Shown: in pieces, positions 29,419-37,965 of the stretch
Layout of the letters: each line of letters starts with the position of its first letter
Numbering within the stretch: position 1 is the stretch's first letter
NCBI RefSeq assembly: GCF_000632455.1
Contig: NZ_JFYL01000017.1
Location: 1-51,193, forward strand
Source: Acinetobacter sp. Ver3
GTDB lineage: Bacteria > Pseudomonadota > Gammaproteobacteria > Pseudomonadales > Moraxellaceae
Length of the DNA stretch: 51,193 bases
Reading direction: 5' to 3'
Notes under the pieces: model-generated
Told to the model about the DNA's origin: nothing
Databases searched by the model: none
The model's input: the letters and a program-made list of their open reading frames with translations, nothing else
Translations under genes and position numbers: made by a program

Positions 29419-30741
29419 ATGCAAATCAATGAATCCCATGATCTATTAACTCGTGCACAACACAGTATGTGGAAAGGCCATCATTATCATGGCAGTTATC
29501 CTTTTCATACGGCGGAGTGGTTGGTTATTGAGGGACCATTAGATCGAGAGCTTTTTCAAAAAGCAGTTTATCTCACATTAAAGGAAGCTAAATCGCTTCA
29601 TTGGCGAGCTTTAGTTCAGGGCGAACACGTCTATCGAGTAGATGATGTGACGATACGGAAACCTAGCTTCGTTGATTTATCTCAGCTTGATGAGGAGGAA
29701 ATTTTAGCGTGGGCTGAAAAAGAAGTAGAACCAGCATTTAATTTAGAATCGGGTCATTTATATGACTATGTGTTTGCACACTTAGGTGAGCAAAAGTATG
29801 GATTATTTTTTAAAGCGCATCACGTTGCATTAGATGGCTACGCTTACGGACTGATGATTAGCCGATTTATTGATTATTATCAATCTCTCAAAAATGGTAC
29901 TGAATTAAAAATTAAAGGGTTCGATCATTATGAAAAGTTTATTGCAGAAGAACAGCGCTACCTTCACTCTGAAAAAGCTGAAAAAGATTTAGACTTTTGG
30001 AAGGCTAATTTTTCGTATGAGAAAGCTCCTAAGAAACGACTTAAACGAAAATTAAAAGAACCATTTTCACAAGGGCCACGTTATGAAGAGGTAATTGATT
30101 GGCCTACACAGCTACAATTAAATGCATTAGCAACTGAATTAAAATTGCCCAGTGCTCTTATCGTCATGGCAGTGATGATGAGTTATTTAATAAAACAGTC
30201 TAAAGATCCTCAACAATGCTTTGGGGTACCTTTTATGTCTCGGTTGGGTACTTCATCTATGCGTATACCGTGCTTAGTCATGAATATCCTGCCATTAAGG
30301 TTGGGCATTACTGGACAAGAAAACTTAAAAGAAATCATTTTATTATTAACGAAAAGATTTGCCGAAATTCGACCGCATCAGCAAAGCTATTTTGAGCAAA
30401 TGCGATTTGTATTAGAAGATTTTGATCCCTATGAAAATATCTTATTTGGACCTATTGTGAACTGGATTCCTTACCCTCTACCTGAACATTTTGAAGGGTG
30501 TAAGTTAACAAAAACAACTATATCCGCTGGCCCAATTGAAGACTTTGATACCGCGATTACCAATAAGTTTGTTGATGGTATCGAACGATTGTATCTCGCT
30601 GTTGACGGACATAAAGAACTCTATGATGTGCCAAGTCTTAAAGCTTATTGGTATGATTTTATGGAGATGATGAAAACTTGGTTAGCTCAACCAGAACTTG
30701 TTTTTGAACAACTTCAAATTCACAAACCACTGCCAGAATAG
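29419..30741 (+). CDS. Free-standing NRPS condensation domain (VibH-like amide synthase)
   Basis: A 440-residue stand-alone condensation domain. The catalytic HHxxxDG motif is H134-H135 to D139-G140 ('HHVALDG'). Later condensation-domain motifs include 'FGVPFMSRLGTSSMRIPCLVMNILPLR' and 'FGPIVNWIPY'. There is no adenylation or carrier domain. The length equals that of VibH, which joins DHB carried by VibB to a free polyamine in vibriobactin synthesis. Next to DHB genes and a diamine-forming decarboxylase, it most likely forms the DHB-amide bonds here. It is convergent with entA. Confidence 0.88.
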   Translation: MQINESHDLLTRAQHSMWKGHHYHGSYPFHTAEWLVIEGPLDRELFQKAVYLTLKEAKSLHWRALVQGEHVYRVDDVTIRKPSFVDLSQLDEEEILAWAEKEVEPAFNLESGHLYDYVFAHLGEQKYGLFFKAHHVALDGYAYGLMISRFIDYYQSLKNGTELKIKGFDHYEKFIAEEQRYLHSEKAEKDLDFWKANFSYEKAPKKRLKRKLKEPFSQGPRYEEVIDWPTQLQLNALATELKLPSALIVMAVMMSYLIKQSKDPQQCFGVPFMSRLGTSSMRIPCLVMNILPLRLGITGQENLKEIILLLTKRFAEIRPHQQSYFEQMRFVLEDFDPYENILFGPIVNWIPYPLPEHFEGCKLTKTTISAGPIEDFDTAITNKFVDGIERLYLAVDGHKELYDVPSLKAYWYDFMEMMKTWLAQPELVFEQLQIHKPLPE

Positions 30742-30749
30742 TCTGGCAG
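30730..30749. terminator. Hairpin between the convergent condensation and entA genes
   Basis: CTGCCAGA-ATAG-TCTGGCAG is a perfect 8-bp stem and its loop contains the condensation-gene stop codon. It lacks a real U-tract, so termination would be weak or rely on other factors. Confidence 0.5.
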
Positions 30750-30777
30750 CTTATCCTTTGAATGGGCAATAGGGCTG

Positions 30778-31548
30778 TTACACGCCTAAAGTTGCTCCAC
30801 CATCAACCACCAATTCGTGCATTGTGATTTGGCGTGCTTGATCTGAAAGTAAGAATATCACTGCATTGGCAATATCTTCAGCCTCAGCAATCTTTTGCAA
30901 TGGAATACCATTTCGGAATTGTTCCAGATTTCCGTTGACAATGTTTGCAGGGGGGCGATCCTCAGTCCATAGTTGTTTTTGCATTTGTGTAAGGGTTGAG
31001 CCAGGTAAAACTAAGTTACAGCGAATATTGTGAGGCGCGAGTTCCAACGCAAGATTTTTAAAATAGTGACTCACTGTAGCTTTAGTCGTTGCATACAAAC
31101 CCATATTCATTCTTGGAATGAGGGCTGCATTTGAACTGATGCTCACAATCGCACCTTCTCTTTGAGGAATCATTTGGTGAGCGACCCAACGACTAAGTTC
31201 GGCAGGGCCAATGAAATTTATCGACAAATTTTCATGCCATTGTTCAACTGATGTATTTAATAAAGATCCCATTTCTAAGACTCCTACAGCATTCACTAAC
31301 CCCGTGATCGTGCCTTTAAAAAGTATAGAATTTTCAATGTGCTGAATGATCTCATTGGTCTTACGAATGTCACAGCTGATGTGGTCTAGATGGTTGAGTG
31401 ATGCTTCAGGAATTAATTTAAAAAGTTCCCATTGATTGATGTCATCAATCCGATCAATTGCGATGACTTGATGATCCTTCTGCAATAGCTGACGACAAAT
31501 TTCAGCACCAATTCCTCTGGCTGCACCCGTCACGATATATAAACCCAT
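30778..31548 (-). CDS. entA: 2,3-dihydro-2,3-dihydroxybenzoate dehydrogenase
   Basis: A 256-residue short-chain dehydrogenase that oxidises 2,3-dihydro-DHB to 2,3-DHB with NAD+. The NAD-binding 'VTGAARGIGAEICRQLL' is at the N-terminus. The catalytic Ser and the YxxxK motif are in 'SISSNAALIPRMNMGLYATTKA' (Y-A-T-T-K). 'LVLPGSTLTQMQ' is the EntA-type substrate loop. An AAAGGA site precedes the ATG. It is transcribed leftwards, opposite to entC-entE-entB, from a shared Fur-box region. Confidence 0.92.
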   Translation of the reverse strand: MGLYIVTGAARGIGAEICRQLLQKDHQVIAIDRIDDINQWELFKLIPEASLNHLDHISCDIRKTNEIIQHIENSILFKGTITGLVNAVGVLEMGSLLNTSVEQWHENLSINFIGPAELSRWVAHQMIPQREGAIVSISSNAALIPRMNMGLYATTKATVSHYFKNLALELAPHNIRCNLVLPGSTLTQMQKQLWTEDRPPANIVNGNLEQFRNGIPLQKIAEAEDIANAVIFLLSDQARQITMHELVVDGGATLGV

Positions 31549-31577
31549 TTAAGTATCCTTTAATTTTATTAACAAAT

Positions 31578-31596
31578 TGAAACGATAATCATTTTC
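31578..31596. promoter_or_regulatory. Fur-box-like site between entA and entC
   Basis: A GATAATCATT core with 14 of 19 matches to the Fur consensus lies about 30 bp upstream of entA and 110 bp upstream of entC. A second AT-rich dyad, AATAATAATTATTAT, follows at about 31604-31618 and may extend the operator. Confidence 0.7.
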
Positions 31597-31708
31597 AATT
31601 GGGAATAATAATTATTATATTGGTTGCGTTCAACTCCTAGAGGTTGTCCTTTTGTGAATGTTGAAAGTTTGATGCACGCAGTGCGAACAGATAATCGTGA
31701 GAACAAAT

Positions 31709-32944
31709 ATGTTGCCAATAGAACCGTCAGTTTTTCAAAATATGATAGGCATAAAAAAGGAAGAGTTAATTGAGGAAGATCAACCTGGCTTCGTGTTCGC
31801 AACGCCAACGGGGACCATTTCAAGTAAAAAGTTAGTTGAACATATCGAATTTGATCGAGCTTCTCATCTAAATTTTAATCAGCAGCAAGCTCTGTGGCTC
31901 GAACAAGCAAAATCTACACTACAAAAAAAAATCGAATTAACAGCGAATAAAGATCTTATTTTGGTCGGGAGCTTGCCTTTTGATCATCGAGATTTACCAG
32001 AAATCTCGATTGCGGAAGCAAAAAACACATTTGTAAATGAGCGCATTGATCAATCGGCTCAGTCTTCTCTTAATGATCAAGTGCAAGCGACTCTCATCCC
32101 AGCACAAGAGGAATACATTGCTGGTGTCGTTAAATTGGTTGAATTGATGAAGTCATCACCGCTTGAAAAAGCAGTATTGGCTCGGGCAATTGATCTTAAA
32201 ACCCAACACAAAATTAATATTATTGATTTATTTTACCAGTTGTTGGCTTCTAATCCTGATGGCTACACATTTGCGTTGGCCCAAAACCCAAAACAATCTG
32301 GTTGGTTTATGGGGGCAAGTCCAGAGCTTCTCGTTGCGAAGCAAAATGAATATTTGTTTAGCCACCCAGTTGCAGGAACATTAGCACGCCATACAGATCC
32401 CACAATGGATCAACAACGAGCTGAAAAATTGCTTGCTTCACAAAAAGATCAGCATGAACACGCCGTGGTCATCGAAGCCATTGCAGATCAACTCTCTCCC
32501 TTGTGCAAAACGCTGAATATCCCAAAATCACCTTCACTGATTAAAACCGAGGCGGTTTGGCACTTGGCGACCAAAATTCAGGGAACGTTGAAAGATCCAG
32601 AGCAACACATTTTTGATGTGGTCTCAATTCTGCATCCAACACCAGCAGTCTGTGGACAACCAGCACCCATGGCTCGTCAGTTGATTTCGGAACTAGAGCC
32701 ATTTAACCGTAACCTTTTTGCTGGAACCATGGGGTGGTGTGATGCCAGAGGGAATGGTGCTTGGGCAGTGAATGTACGTTGTGGGCGAATCTTTGAGCAT
32801 TATGCGCGTCTTTATGCGGGTGCAGGAATTGTTGAAGCTTCACAGCCGACAAGTGAACTGTCTGAAACCATCGTGAAATTTAAAACGATGTTAAATGCAT
32901 TGGGTTTAGATTCTCAGCACTTAAATCATGGGGGAATAAAATGA
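31709..32944 (+). CDS. entC: Isochorismate synthase
   Basis: EntC (411 residues) converts chorismate to isochorismate, the first committed step to DHB. Chorismate-binding-enzyme motifs include 'KAVLARAI', 'FMGASPELLV', 'FSHPVAGTLAR', 'EAVWHLATKIQG', 'LHPTPAVCGQP' and 'FAGTMGWCDARGNGAWAVNVR'. A GTG at 31697 would add four residues, but the ATG at 31709 has a better upstream GTGAGA. The stop overlaps the entE start by four bases (ATGA), so the genes are coupled. Confidence 0.93.
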   Translation: MLPIEPSVFQNMIGIKKEELIEEDQPGFVFATPTGTISSKKLVEHIEFDRASHLNFNQQQALWLEQAKSTLQKKIELTANKDLILVGSLPFDHRDLPEISIAEAKNTFVNERIDQSAQSSLNDQVQATLIPAQEEYIAGVVKLVELMKSSPLEKAVLARAIDLKTQHKINIIDLFYQLLASNPDGYTFALAQNPKQSGWFMGASPELLVAKQNEYLFSHPVAGTLARHTDPTMDQQRAEKLLASQKDQHEHAVVIEAIADQLSPLCKTLNIPKSPSLIKTEAVWHLATKIQGTLKDPEQHIFDVVSILHPTPAVCGQPAPMARQLISELEPFNRNLFAGTMGWCDARGNGAWAVNVRCGRIFEHYARLYAGAGIVEASQPTSELSETIVKFKTMLNALGLDSQHLNHGGIK

Positions 32945-34605
32945 ATGCAAATGTAAATGACGAGTCTTTACTCTGGGATGGCATCGTGCCATATCCAGAA
33001 GAATTCGTAGAGCGATACATTCAAAAGGGATATTGGAAAGGACAAACCATTTCTGAGTTTTTTCAAGAATCAGCCCAGAAATTCGTCAATCAAATGGCAT
33101 TGATTTGTGGTGATCGCCAGTATTCTTATCAAGAGCTGAATCAAAATATTGAACAATTTGCAGTCTTCTTGACTAAACAAGGCTATGGGCTGGCAGATGC
33201 TGTTGTGATTCAAATGCCAAATATAGCAGAGTTTTTTATTGCTTATTTTGCAGCTTTGCGGATAGGGATGCGACCAGTCATGAGTTTACCAGCACACCGT
33301 CATGCCGAAGTAAGTCATTTTATTCAGCAAACAGATGCCAAATTGTATATCTGTGCAGATAAGCATCTAGGCTTTGATTACAGATCCTTAGCGCAAGAGT
33401 GCCAGCGCAGATGTCCGACTTTACAGCAAGTGATTGTCGTTGGTGATGCAGGCGATTTTGATCCTTGGCCGAATCTTCCATCGTTTAAAAATCATATGGT
33501 TTCAAAGCCTAAAATAACGGCTCGCCATGTGGCTTTTTTTCAACTTTCAGGGGGCAGTACTGGCACACCGAAACTTATACCAAGAACACATGATGACTAT
33601 TTGTATAGTGTTCGTGCCAGTGCAGATATTTGTAAACTTCATACAGAAAGCCGTATGCTTATGGTGCTTCCAGTAGCACATAATTTCAGTATGAGTTCGG
33701 CTGGTTCATTGGGTCTGTTTTATACAGGTGGAACACTTGTTTTATCGAAAGATCCTTCTCCCCAAACTGCATTTCCACTCATTGAATCGCACAATATCAC
33801 GCATGTTGCTCTTGTCCCTGCATTAGCAGCAACATGGGCTGAAGCTGTTCAAAATGGCGCAACAAATATTTTTAAAAAATTAACGGCTTTACAGGTCGGT
33901 GGAGCAAGGTTGCCAGATGCTTTAGCTGAAAAATTGATTGATCAATACCAATGCCGATTACAACAAGTATTTGGTATGGCAGAAGGCTTGGTGAATTACA
34001 CGCGTTACGATGATCCTAAAGAAGTCATTATAGGTACCCAAGGTTCCCGTATAAGTCCAGATGATGAAATTAAAATCGTCGATGAAGATGATCACGAGCT
34101 GCCGTTGGGTGAGGTGGGGCATCTTTTAACTCGCGGCCCTTATACCATTAGAGGTTATTATCGGGCTTCAGAACATAACCGAAATGCTTTTACCTTAGAT
34201 GGATTTTATCGCACTGGTGATTTAGTACGATTAACGCCAGAAGGCAATATTATTGTTGAAGGACGAAGTAAGGAACAAATTAATCGTGGCGGAGAAAAAA
34301 TCGCGACGGAAGAAGTCGAACAGGTTTTAAATCAACACCAACAAATCATCTTGTCCGCCTTGGTTGCACAACCAGATCCAATATTAGGAGAAAAAAGTTG
34401 TGCATTTATTCAATGGCGACCTAACAACCAAGATGCATCAGAAACAAGGCTCAAACTGCAAATTAGACAATTCGTTCAAGCATACGGTCTGGCGACCTAT
34501 AAGATCCCAGATCGCATCGAATTTATTGAAGAAATGCCTTATACGGCATTGGGCAAAATCGACAAGAAACAACTCAGAAAACGCCTCACCGAAGACACGA
34601 TTTAA
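32941..34605 (+). CDS. entE: 2,3-dihydroxybenzoate-AMP ligase
   Basis: EntE (554 residues) adenylates DHB and loads it on the aryl carrier protein. The P-loop 'SGGSTGTPK' starts at S203. 'QVFGMAEGLVNYTR' and 'GFYRTGDLVRLTPEGNIIVEGRSKEQINRGGEKI' are ANL-family motifs, and the catalytic C-terminal lysine is in 'TALGKIDKKQL'. The residues after 'MLPVAHNFSMSSAGSLG' match aryl-acid activating enzymes rather than amino-acid ones. It lies 15 bases before the isochorismatase gene. Confidence 0.94.
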   Translation: MNANVNDESLLWDGIVPYPEEFVERYIQKGYWKGQTISEFFQESAQKFVNQMALICGDRQYSYQELNQNIEQFAVFLTKQGYGLADAVVIQMPNIAEFFIAYFAALRIGMRPVMSLPAHRHAEVSHFIQQTDAKLYICADKHLGFDYRSLAQECQRRCPTLQQVIVVGDAGDFDPWPNLPSFKNHMVSKPKITARHVAFFQLSGGSTGTPKLIPRTHDDYLYSVRASADICKLHTESRMLMVLPVAHNFSMSSAGSLGLFYTGGTLVLSKDPSPQTAFPLIESHNITHVALVPALAATWAEAVQNGATNIFKKLTALQVGGARLPDALAEKLIDQYQCRLQQVFGMAEGLVNYTRYDDPKEVIIGTQGSRISPDDEIKIVDEDDHELPLGEVGHLLTRGPYTIRGYYRASEHNRNAFTLDGFYRTGDLVRLTPEGNIIVEGRSKEQINRGGEKIATEEVEQVLNQHQQIILSALVAQPDPILGEKSCAFIQWRPNNQDASETRLKLQIRQFVQAYGLATYKIPDRIEFIEEMPYTALGKIDKKQLRKRLTEDTI

Positions 34606-34620
34606 CGAAGGAAATAAGAT

Positions 34621-35265
34621 ATGGCAATCCCACGTATTGCAAGTTACCCCATGCCATCTGCTCAAGATTTTCCAGTTAACAAAGTTGATTGGACTTTAGA
34701 TGCATCACGGTCGGTTTTATTGGTACATGATGTTCAGCAGTATTTTTTAGATTTTTATGATCAGACCCAAGCGCCCATTCCCACATTAATCCGAAATTGT
34801 AAAGCCATTATTGATCAGGCACATGCACTAGGAATTCCAGTGTATTACACCGCACAACCTGGTGATCAGACGCCAGAACATCGTCAACTATTAACGGATT
34901 TTTGGGGTAAAGGTTTGTCAGCTGATCCAGCATTGACCAAAATTATTGATCCACTGCAACCAAAAAATGAAGACACCGTGCTGACAAAATGGCGCTATAG
35001 CGCATTTAAAAAAAGTGATTTTGAGCAGCAAATCAAACAAGCCAATCGCGATCAATTAGTGATTTGTGGAGTATATGCCCATATTGGTTGCTTATTAACA
35101 GCAGCAGAAGCATTTATGCTGGATATTCAAGCATTTATGGTTGGTGATGCCTTGGCGGATTTTAGCCGAGAAGAACATGATCTTGCACTAAAATATGCGA
35201 CTGGGCGCTGTGCAAAAGTCATGGATACTCAGACTGTGATTAATGACTTAGGTCAGGGGCAATGA
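34621..35265 (+). CDS. entB: Isochorismatase (EntB N-terminal domain only)
   Basis: A 214-residue isochorismatase that hydrolyses isochorismate to 2,3-dihydro-DHB and pyruvate. The active-site Asp is in 'LLVHDVQQYFLDFY', the Lys in 'TKWRYSAFKKS', and 'VICGVYAHIGCLLTA' is the EntB-type loop. It covers only the first 70 percent of E. coli EntB; the aryl carrier domain that is normally fused is a separate gene immediately downstream. A GAAGGAA site precedes the ATG. Confidence 0.93.
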   Translation: MAIPRIASYPMPSAQDFPVNKVDWTLDASRSVLLVHDVQQYFLDFYDQTQAPIPTLIRNCKAIIDQAHALGIPVYYTAQPGDQTPEHRQLLTDFWGKGLSADPALTKIIDPLQPKNEDTVLTKWRYSAFKKSDFEQQIKQANRDQLVICGVYAHIGCLLTAAEAFMLDIQAFMVGDALADFSREEHDLALKYATGRCAKVMDTQTVINDLGQGQ

Positions 35266-35267
35266 TC

Positions 35268-35501
35268 ATGAATGAATTAAGCATGCTTGAGCTAAAAAAT
35301 ATGGTCGCTCATCAATTGAATTTACCTGTAGATGAAATTCAGCAGGAAGATAATTTATTTATGTTAGGACTTGATTCAGTCAGTCTTATGACGCTGGTTG
35401 GATTGCTACGTGAAAAAGGCTTTCAAATTGAATTTCAAGATTTGGTGGAGGAGCCAACGTTGAATGAATGGAGTGATCGTCTTAAATTGAATAGAGATTA
35501 A
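35268..35501 (+). CDS. Stand-alone aryl carrier protein
   Basis: A 77-residue carrier protein homologous to the C-terminal domain of EntB. The phosphopantetheine attachment serine is S37 in 'LFMLGLDSVSLM'. I chose the ATG at 35268, which has AGGGG eight bases upstream; an ATG at 35262 is only two bases from that site. The gene starts within a few bases of the isochorismatase stop, as if one EntB gene had been split at the domain linker or never fused. It should hold DHB as a thioester for the condensation domain. No phosphopantetheinyl transferase is in the window. Confidence 0.9.
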   Translation: MNELSMLELKNMVAHQLNLPVDEIQQEDNLFMLGLDSVSLMTLVGLLREKGFQIEFQDLVEEPTLNEWSDRLKLNRD

Positions 35502-35512
35502 TGTAAGACTAA

Positions 35513-35543
35513 TGTGCATACCTTGAAAATCAACACATGCACA
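35513..35543 (+). other. Inverted repeat between carrier-protein and decarboxylase genes
   Basis: TGTGCAT (35513-35519) and ATGCACA (35537-35543) can form a 7-bp stem with a 17-base loop. No U-tract follows. The 119-base gap also repeats TAGCCAAA twice. It could be a processing or attenuation element. The decarboxylase is probably still cotranscribed because no clear terminator is present. Confidence 0.35.
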
Positions 35544-35620
35544 ATCAACGGCCCTAGCCAAAATACTTATAGCCAAAGGCCATTTTCGTTAAATTATTCG
35601 CTAACGTGAGTGGATCTTAC

Positions 35621-36787
35621 ATGCAATTAAAAAAATACTATTCTGATCAACAATGGAAAAAAATCCAAAATTTTGCCGAAACAAAGCAAAGCCCTTTTTT
35701 AGTTGTTGATTTAGATCAAGTGCAAACTCAATTTATTGAGTTGCAAAATAGCTTTCCAAAAGCCCATATTTATTATGCAGTGAAAGCAAATCCAGGTCGT
35801 GAAATTATTCATAAACTTGATCAACTTGGCTCATGTTTTGATGTTGCATCAATTTATGAGTTAGACAAAGCGCTTGAATGTGGAATTCATCCAGATCGTA
35901 TTTCATACGGTAATACTATTAAAAAAGCTTCAGACGTTGAATACGCTTACCGAAAAGGAATCCGTTTATTTGTTACCGATGCGGAAGCAGATCTCGCCCA
36001 AATAGCCGAATTCGCACCGAACTCTAAAGTCTTTGTCAGGGCAATGGTAGAGTCGGGAGGTACAGCAGATTGGCCACTATCACGTAAATTTGGATGCCAT
36101 CCAGATATGGCGGTTGATTTAATGGTGAAAGCTAGACAATTGGGTTTAATACCCTTTGGCGTGTCATTCCATGTCGGTAGTCAGCAACGTGATGTCACTG
36201 TATGGCGTTCAGCTTTAACGGTAGTGAAGCAAATATTTGATACTTTGAAAGAACAATACGGTATCAGCTTACAATTAATCAATTTGGGTGGTGGTTTCCC
36301 AGCACATTACTTAGCTGATGTTGACAGTATTCAAAGTTATGCGCACGAGATTCAACGCTATCTTGATGAACACTTTGATGATCAGGTGATATTATTTTTG
36401 GAGCCAGGCAGATCGCTGGTGGGTAATGCTGGTGTGATTGTTTCAGAGATTGTTCTTATCGCCAATAAATCAGCACATGATGATAAACGATGGGTGTACA
36501 CGGATGTGGGCGTCTTTAATGGACTAATTGAAACTTTAGGTGAAATGATCAAATACCCTATATATACACCTAAAATGCATTCAGCACATGAACATTCAAG
36601 TGTTGTGCTTGCAGGACCGACCTGTGATTCAACAGATATCATGTATGAAAAAGTGCCTTATCAGTTACCAAAAAACTTGAGCATTGGAGATCGACTCTAT
36701 TGGTTAAGTACTGGAGCTTATACAACCTCTTATGCTTCGGTCGAATTCAATGGTTATCCACCTTTAAAAACGTTCTATTTAGATTGA
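35621..36787 (+). CDS. Fold-III PLP ornithine/lysine-type decarboxylase
   Basis: A 388-residue decarboxylase of the eukaryotic-type ODC/alanine-racemase-like fold. The PLP lysine is K55 in 'YYAVKANPG'. 'SFHVGSQQRD', the glycine-rich 'INLGGGFP', 'LEPGRSLVG' and the catalytic C335 in 'GPTCDSTD' are all intact. The enzyme should convert ornithine or lysine to putrescine or cadaverine. Position in the siderophore locus makes it the likely source of the diamine backbone. I chose the ATG at 35621 because a GAGTGGA precedes it; a GTG at 35606 lacks one. A general polyamine role is the alternative. Confidence 0.88.
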   Translation: MQLKKYYSDQQWKKIQNFAETKQSPFLVVDLDQVQTQFIELQNSFPKAHIYYAVKANPGREIIHKLDQLGSCFDVASIYELDKALECGIHPDRISYGNTIKKASDVEYAYRKGIRLFVTDAEADLAQIAEFAPNSKVFVRAMVESGGTADWPLSRKFGCHPDMAVDLMVKARQLGLIPFGVSFHVGSQQRDVTVWRSALTVVKQIFDTLKEQYGISLQLINLGGGFPAHYLADVDSIQSYAHEIQRYLDEHFDDQVILFLEPGRSLVGNAGVIVSEIVLIANKSAHDDKRWVYTDVGVFNGLIETLGEMIKYPIYTPKMHSAHEHSSVVLAGPTCDSTDIMYEKVPYQLPKNLSIGDRLYWLSTGAYTTSYASVEFNGYPPLKTFYLD

Positions 36788-36800
36788 TTTTAGGAATGGT

Positions 36801-36845
36801 GCTATGTGGTTGGTAGTCAGTCGCTCAAGCTGCGAGCCACATAGC
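36801..36845 (+). other. Long hairpin after the decarboxylase gene
   Basis: GCTATGTGG (36801-36809) pairs with CCACATAGC (36837-36845), and an inner TCGC/GCGA stem is possible. It starts 13 bases after the decarboxylase stop. No U-tract follows. It may end the siderophore transcript or protect its 3' end. Confidence 0.5.
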
Positions 36846-36897
36846 CTAACCTTCACAGAAGCGTTATCATAATGCTAAAATCTTGATGGGTAGGCTC

Positions 36898-37965
36898 ATG
36901 AAAATCGTTGCAGATGAAAATCTCGCATTCACAGATTATTTCTTTTCAGAATTTGGCGATATTTATAATAAAGCTGGTCGTACCTTAAAGCATGACGATG
37001 TGGTCGATGCTGAAGCCTTATTAGTACGTTCTGTGACGAAAGTGAATTCTGCGCTCATTCAAAATACTGCATTAACCTTTGTGGGTAGTGCAACGATCGG
37101 CACAGATCACTTGGATATTCCAGCAATTGAACAGCAAAATATCCAATGGACAAATGCTGCAGGATGTAATGCCCAAGCTGTTTCTGAATATGTTATTACT
37201 GCGTTATTAGCTCTAAATCCTCATTTGCTAGATGCAGAACAAGATTTCACTTTAGCCATTATTGGACTGGGTAATGTCGGTTCTCGACTCGCACATATGG
37301 CGAAACTATTGGGATGGAACGTCATCGGGGTTGATCCTTTTGTACAAAGAGAAAATATTCAGCAAGTCACTTTAGATGAAGTTTTTTCAAAAGCAGATGC
37401 AATTTCTATCCATGTGCCATTAACCACTTCAGGGATGCATGCAACCCGACATATGTTTAATGCTGAGACCTTAAAAAAGCTTAAACCATCTACAATTTTA
37501 ATTAATTCTGCCCGTGGGCCCGTCATTGAAGAACAAGCTTTGATTGCAGATATTCGAGCAACGGGTCGTAAAGTTGTACTAGATGTCTTTGAGCATGAAC
37601 CAGTCATTACGGAAGATTTACTGGATCTTGTGCAATTGGTGACACCTCATATTGCGGGTTATAGTCTTGAGGGTAAAGCGCGTGGTACCCAGATGATTTA
37701 TGATGGTTTCTGTCAGCATTTCGGCCATCAGCCTTCAAAACAGTTCGAAACCCAATTGCCTACATGTGAACAATATTTTAACAATAGTGATCTCAAGCAC
37801 ACGCTGAAAACTCAATTAAACCATATCTACGATATCTTTAGAGATGATCAGAACTTAAGAGCATGCCTCATAGATGGGAAAGTAGATCAAGCCTCATTTG
37901 ATCAATTACGTAAAACCTATCCATTACGCCGTGAATGGGCTGCTCATGGAGGGCCGCAAGCATGA
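36898..37965 (+). CDS. pdxB: Erythronate-4-phosphate dehydrogenase
   Basis: PdxB (355 residues) oxidises 4-phosphoerythronate with NAD+, the second step of DXP-dependent pyridoxal-phosphate synthesis; SerC acts next. It belongs to the D-2-hydroxyacid dehydrogenases. 'MKIVADENL' is the family N-terminus. The NAD-binding motif is 'IIGLGNVGSRLA', and the catalytic Arg, Glu and His are in 'NSARGPVIEE', 'LDVFEHEP' and 'TPHIAGYS'. The open frame starts further upstream, but the ATG at 36898 has GGGTAGG seven bases before it. Its stop overlaps the epmA start (ATGA). Confidence 0.94.
   Translation: MKIVADENLAFTDYFFSEFGDIYNKAGRTLKHDDVVDAEALLVRSVTKVNSALIQNTALTFVGSATIGTDHLDIPAIEQQNIQWTNAAGCNAQAVSEYVITALLALNPHLLDAEQDFTLAIIGLGNVGSRLAHMAKLLGWNVIGVDPFVQRENIQQVTLDEVFSKADAISIHVPLTTSGMHATRHMFNAETLKKLKPSTILINSARGPVIEEQALIADIRATGRKVVLDVFEHEPVITEDLLDLVQLVTPHIAGYSLEGKARGTQMIYDGFCQHFGHQPSKQFETQLPTCEQYFNNSDLKHTLKTQLNHIYDIFRDDQNLRACLIDGKVDQASFDQLRKTYPLRREWAAHGGPQA

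Noticed and set aside
18709..36897. Integrative element at tRNA-Ser
   Set aside because: I searched by eye for a copy of the tRNA 3' end near the right side of the block and for an integrase and found neither.
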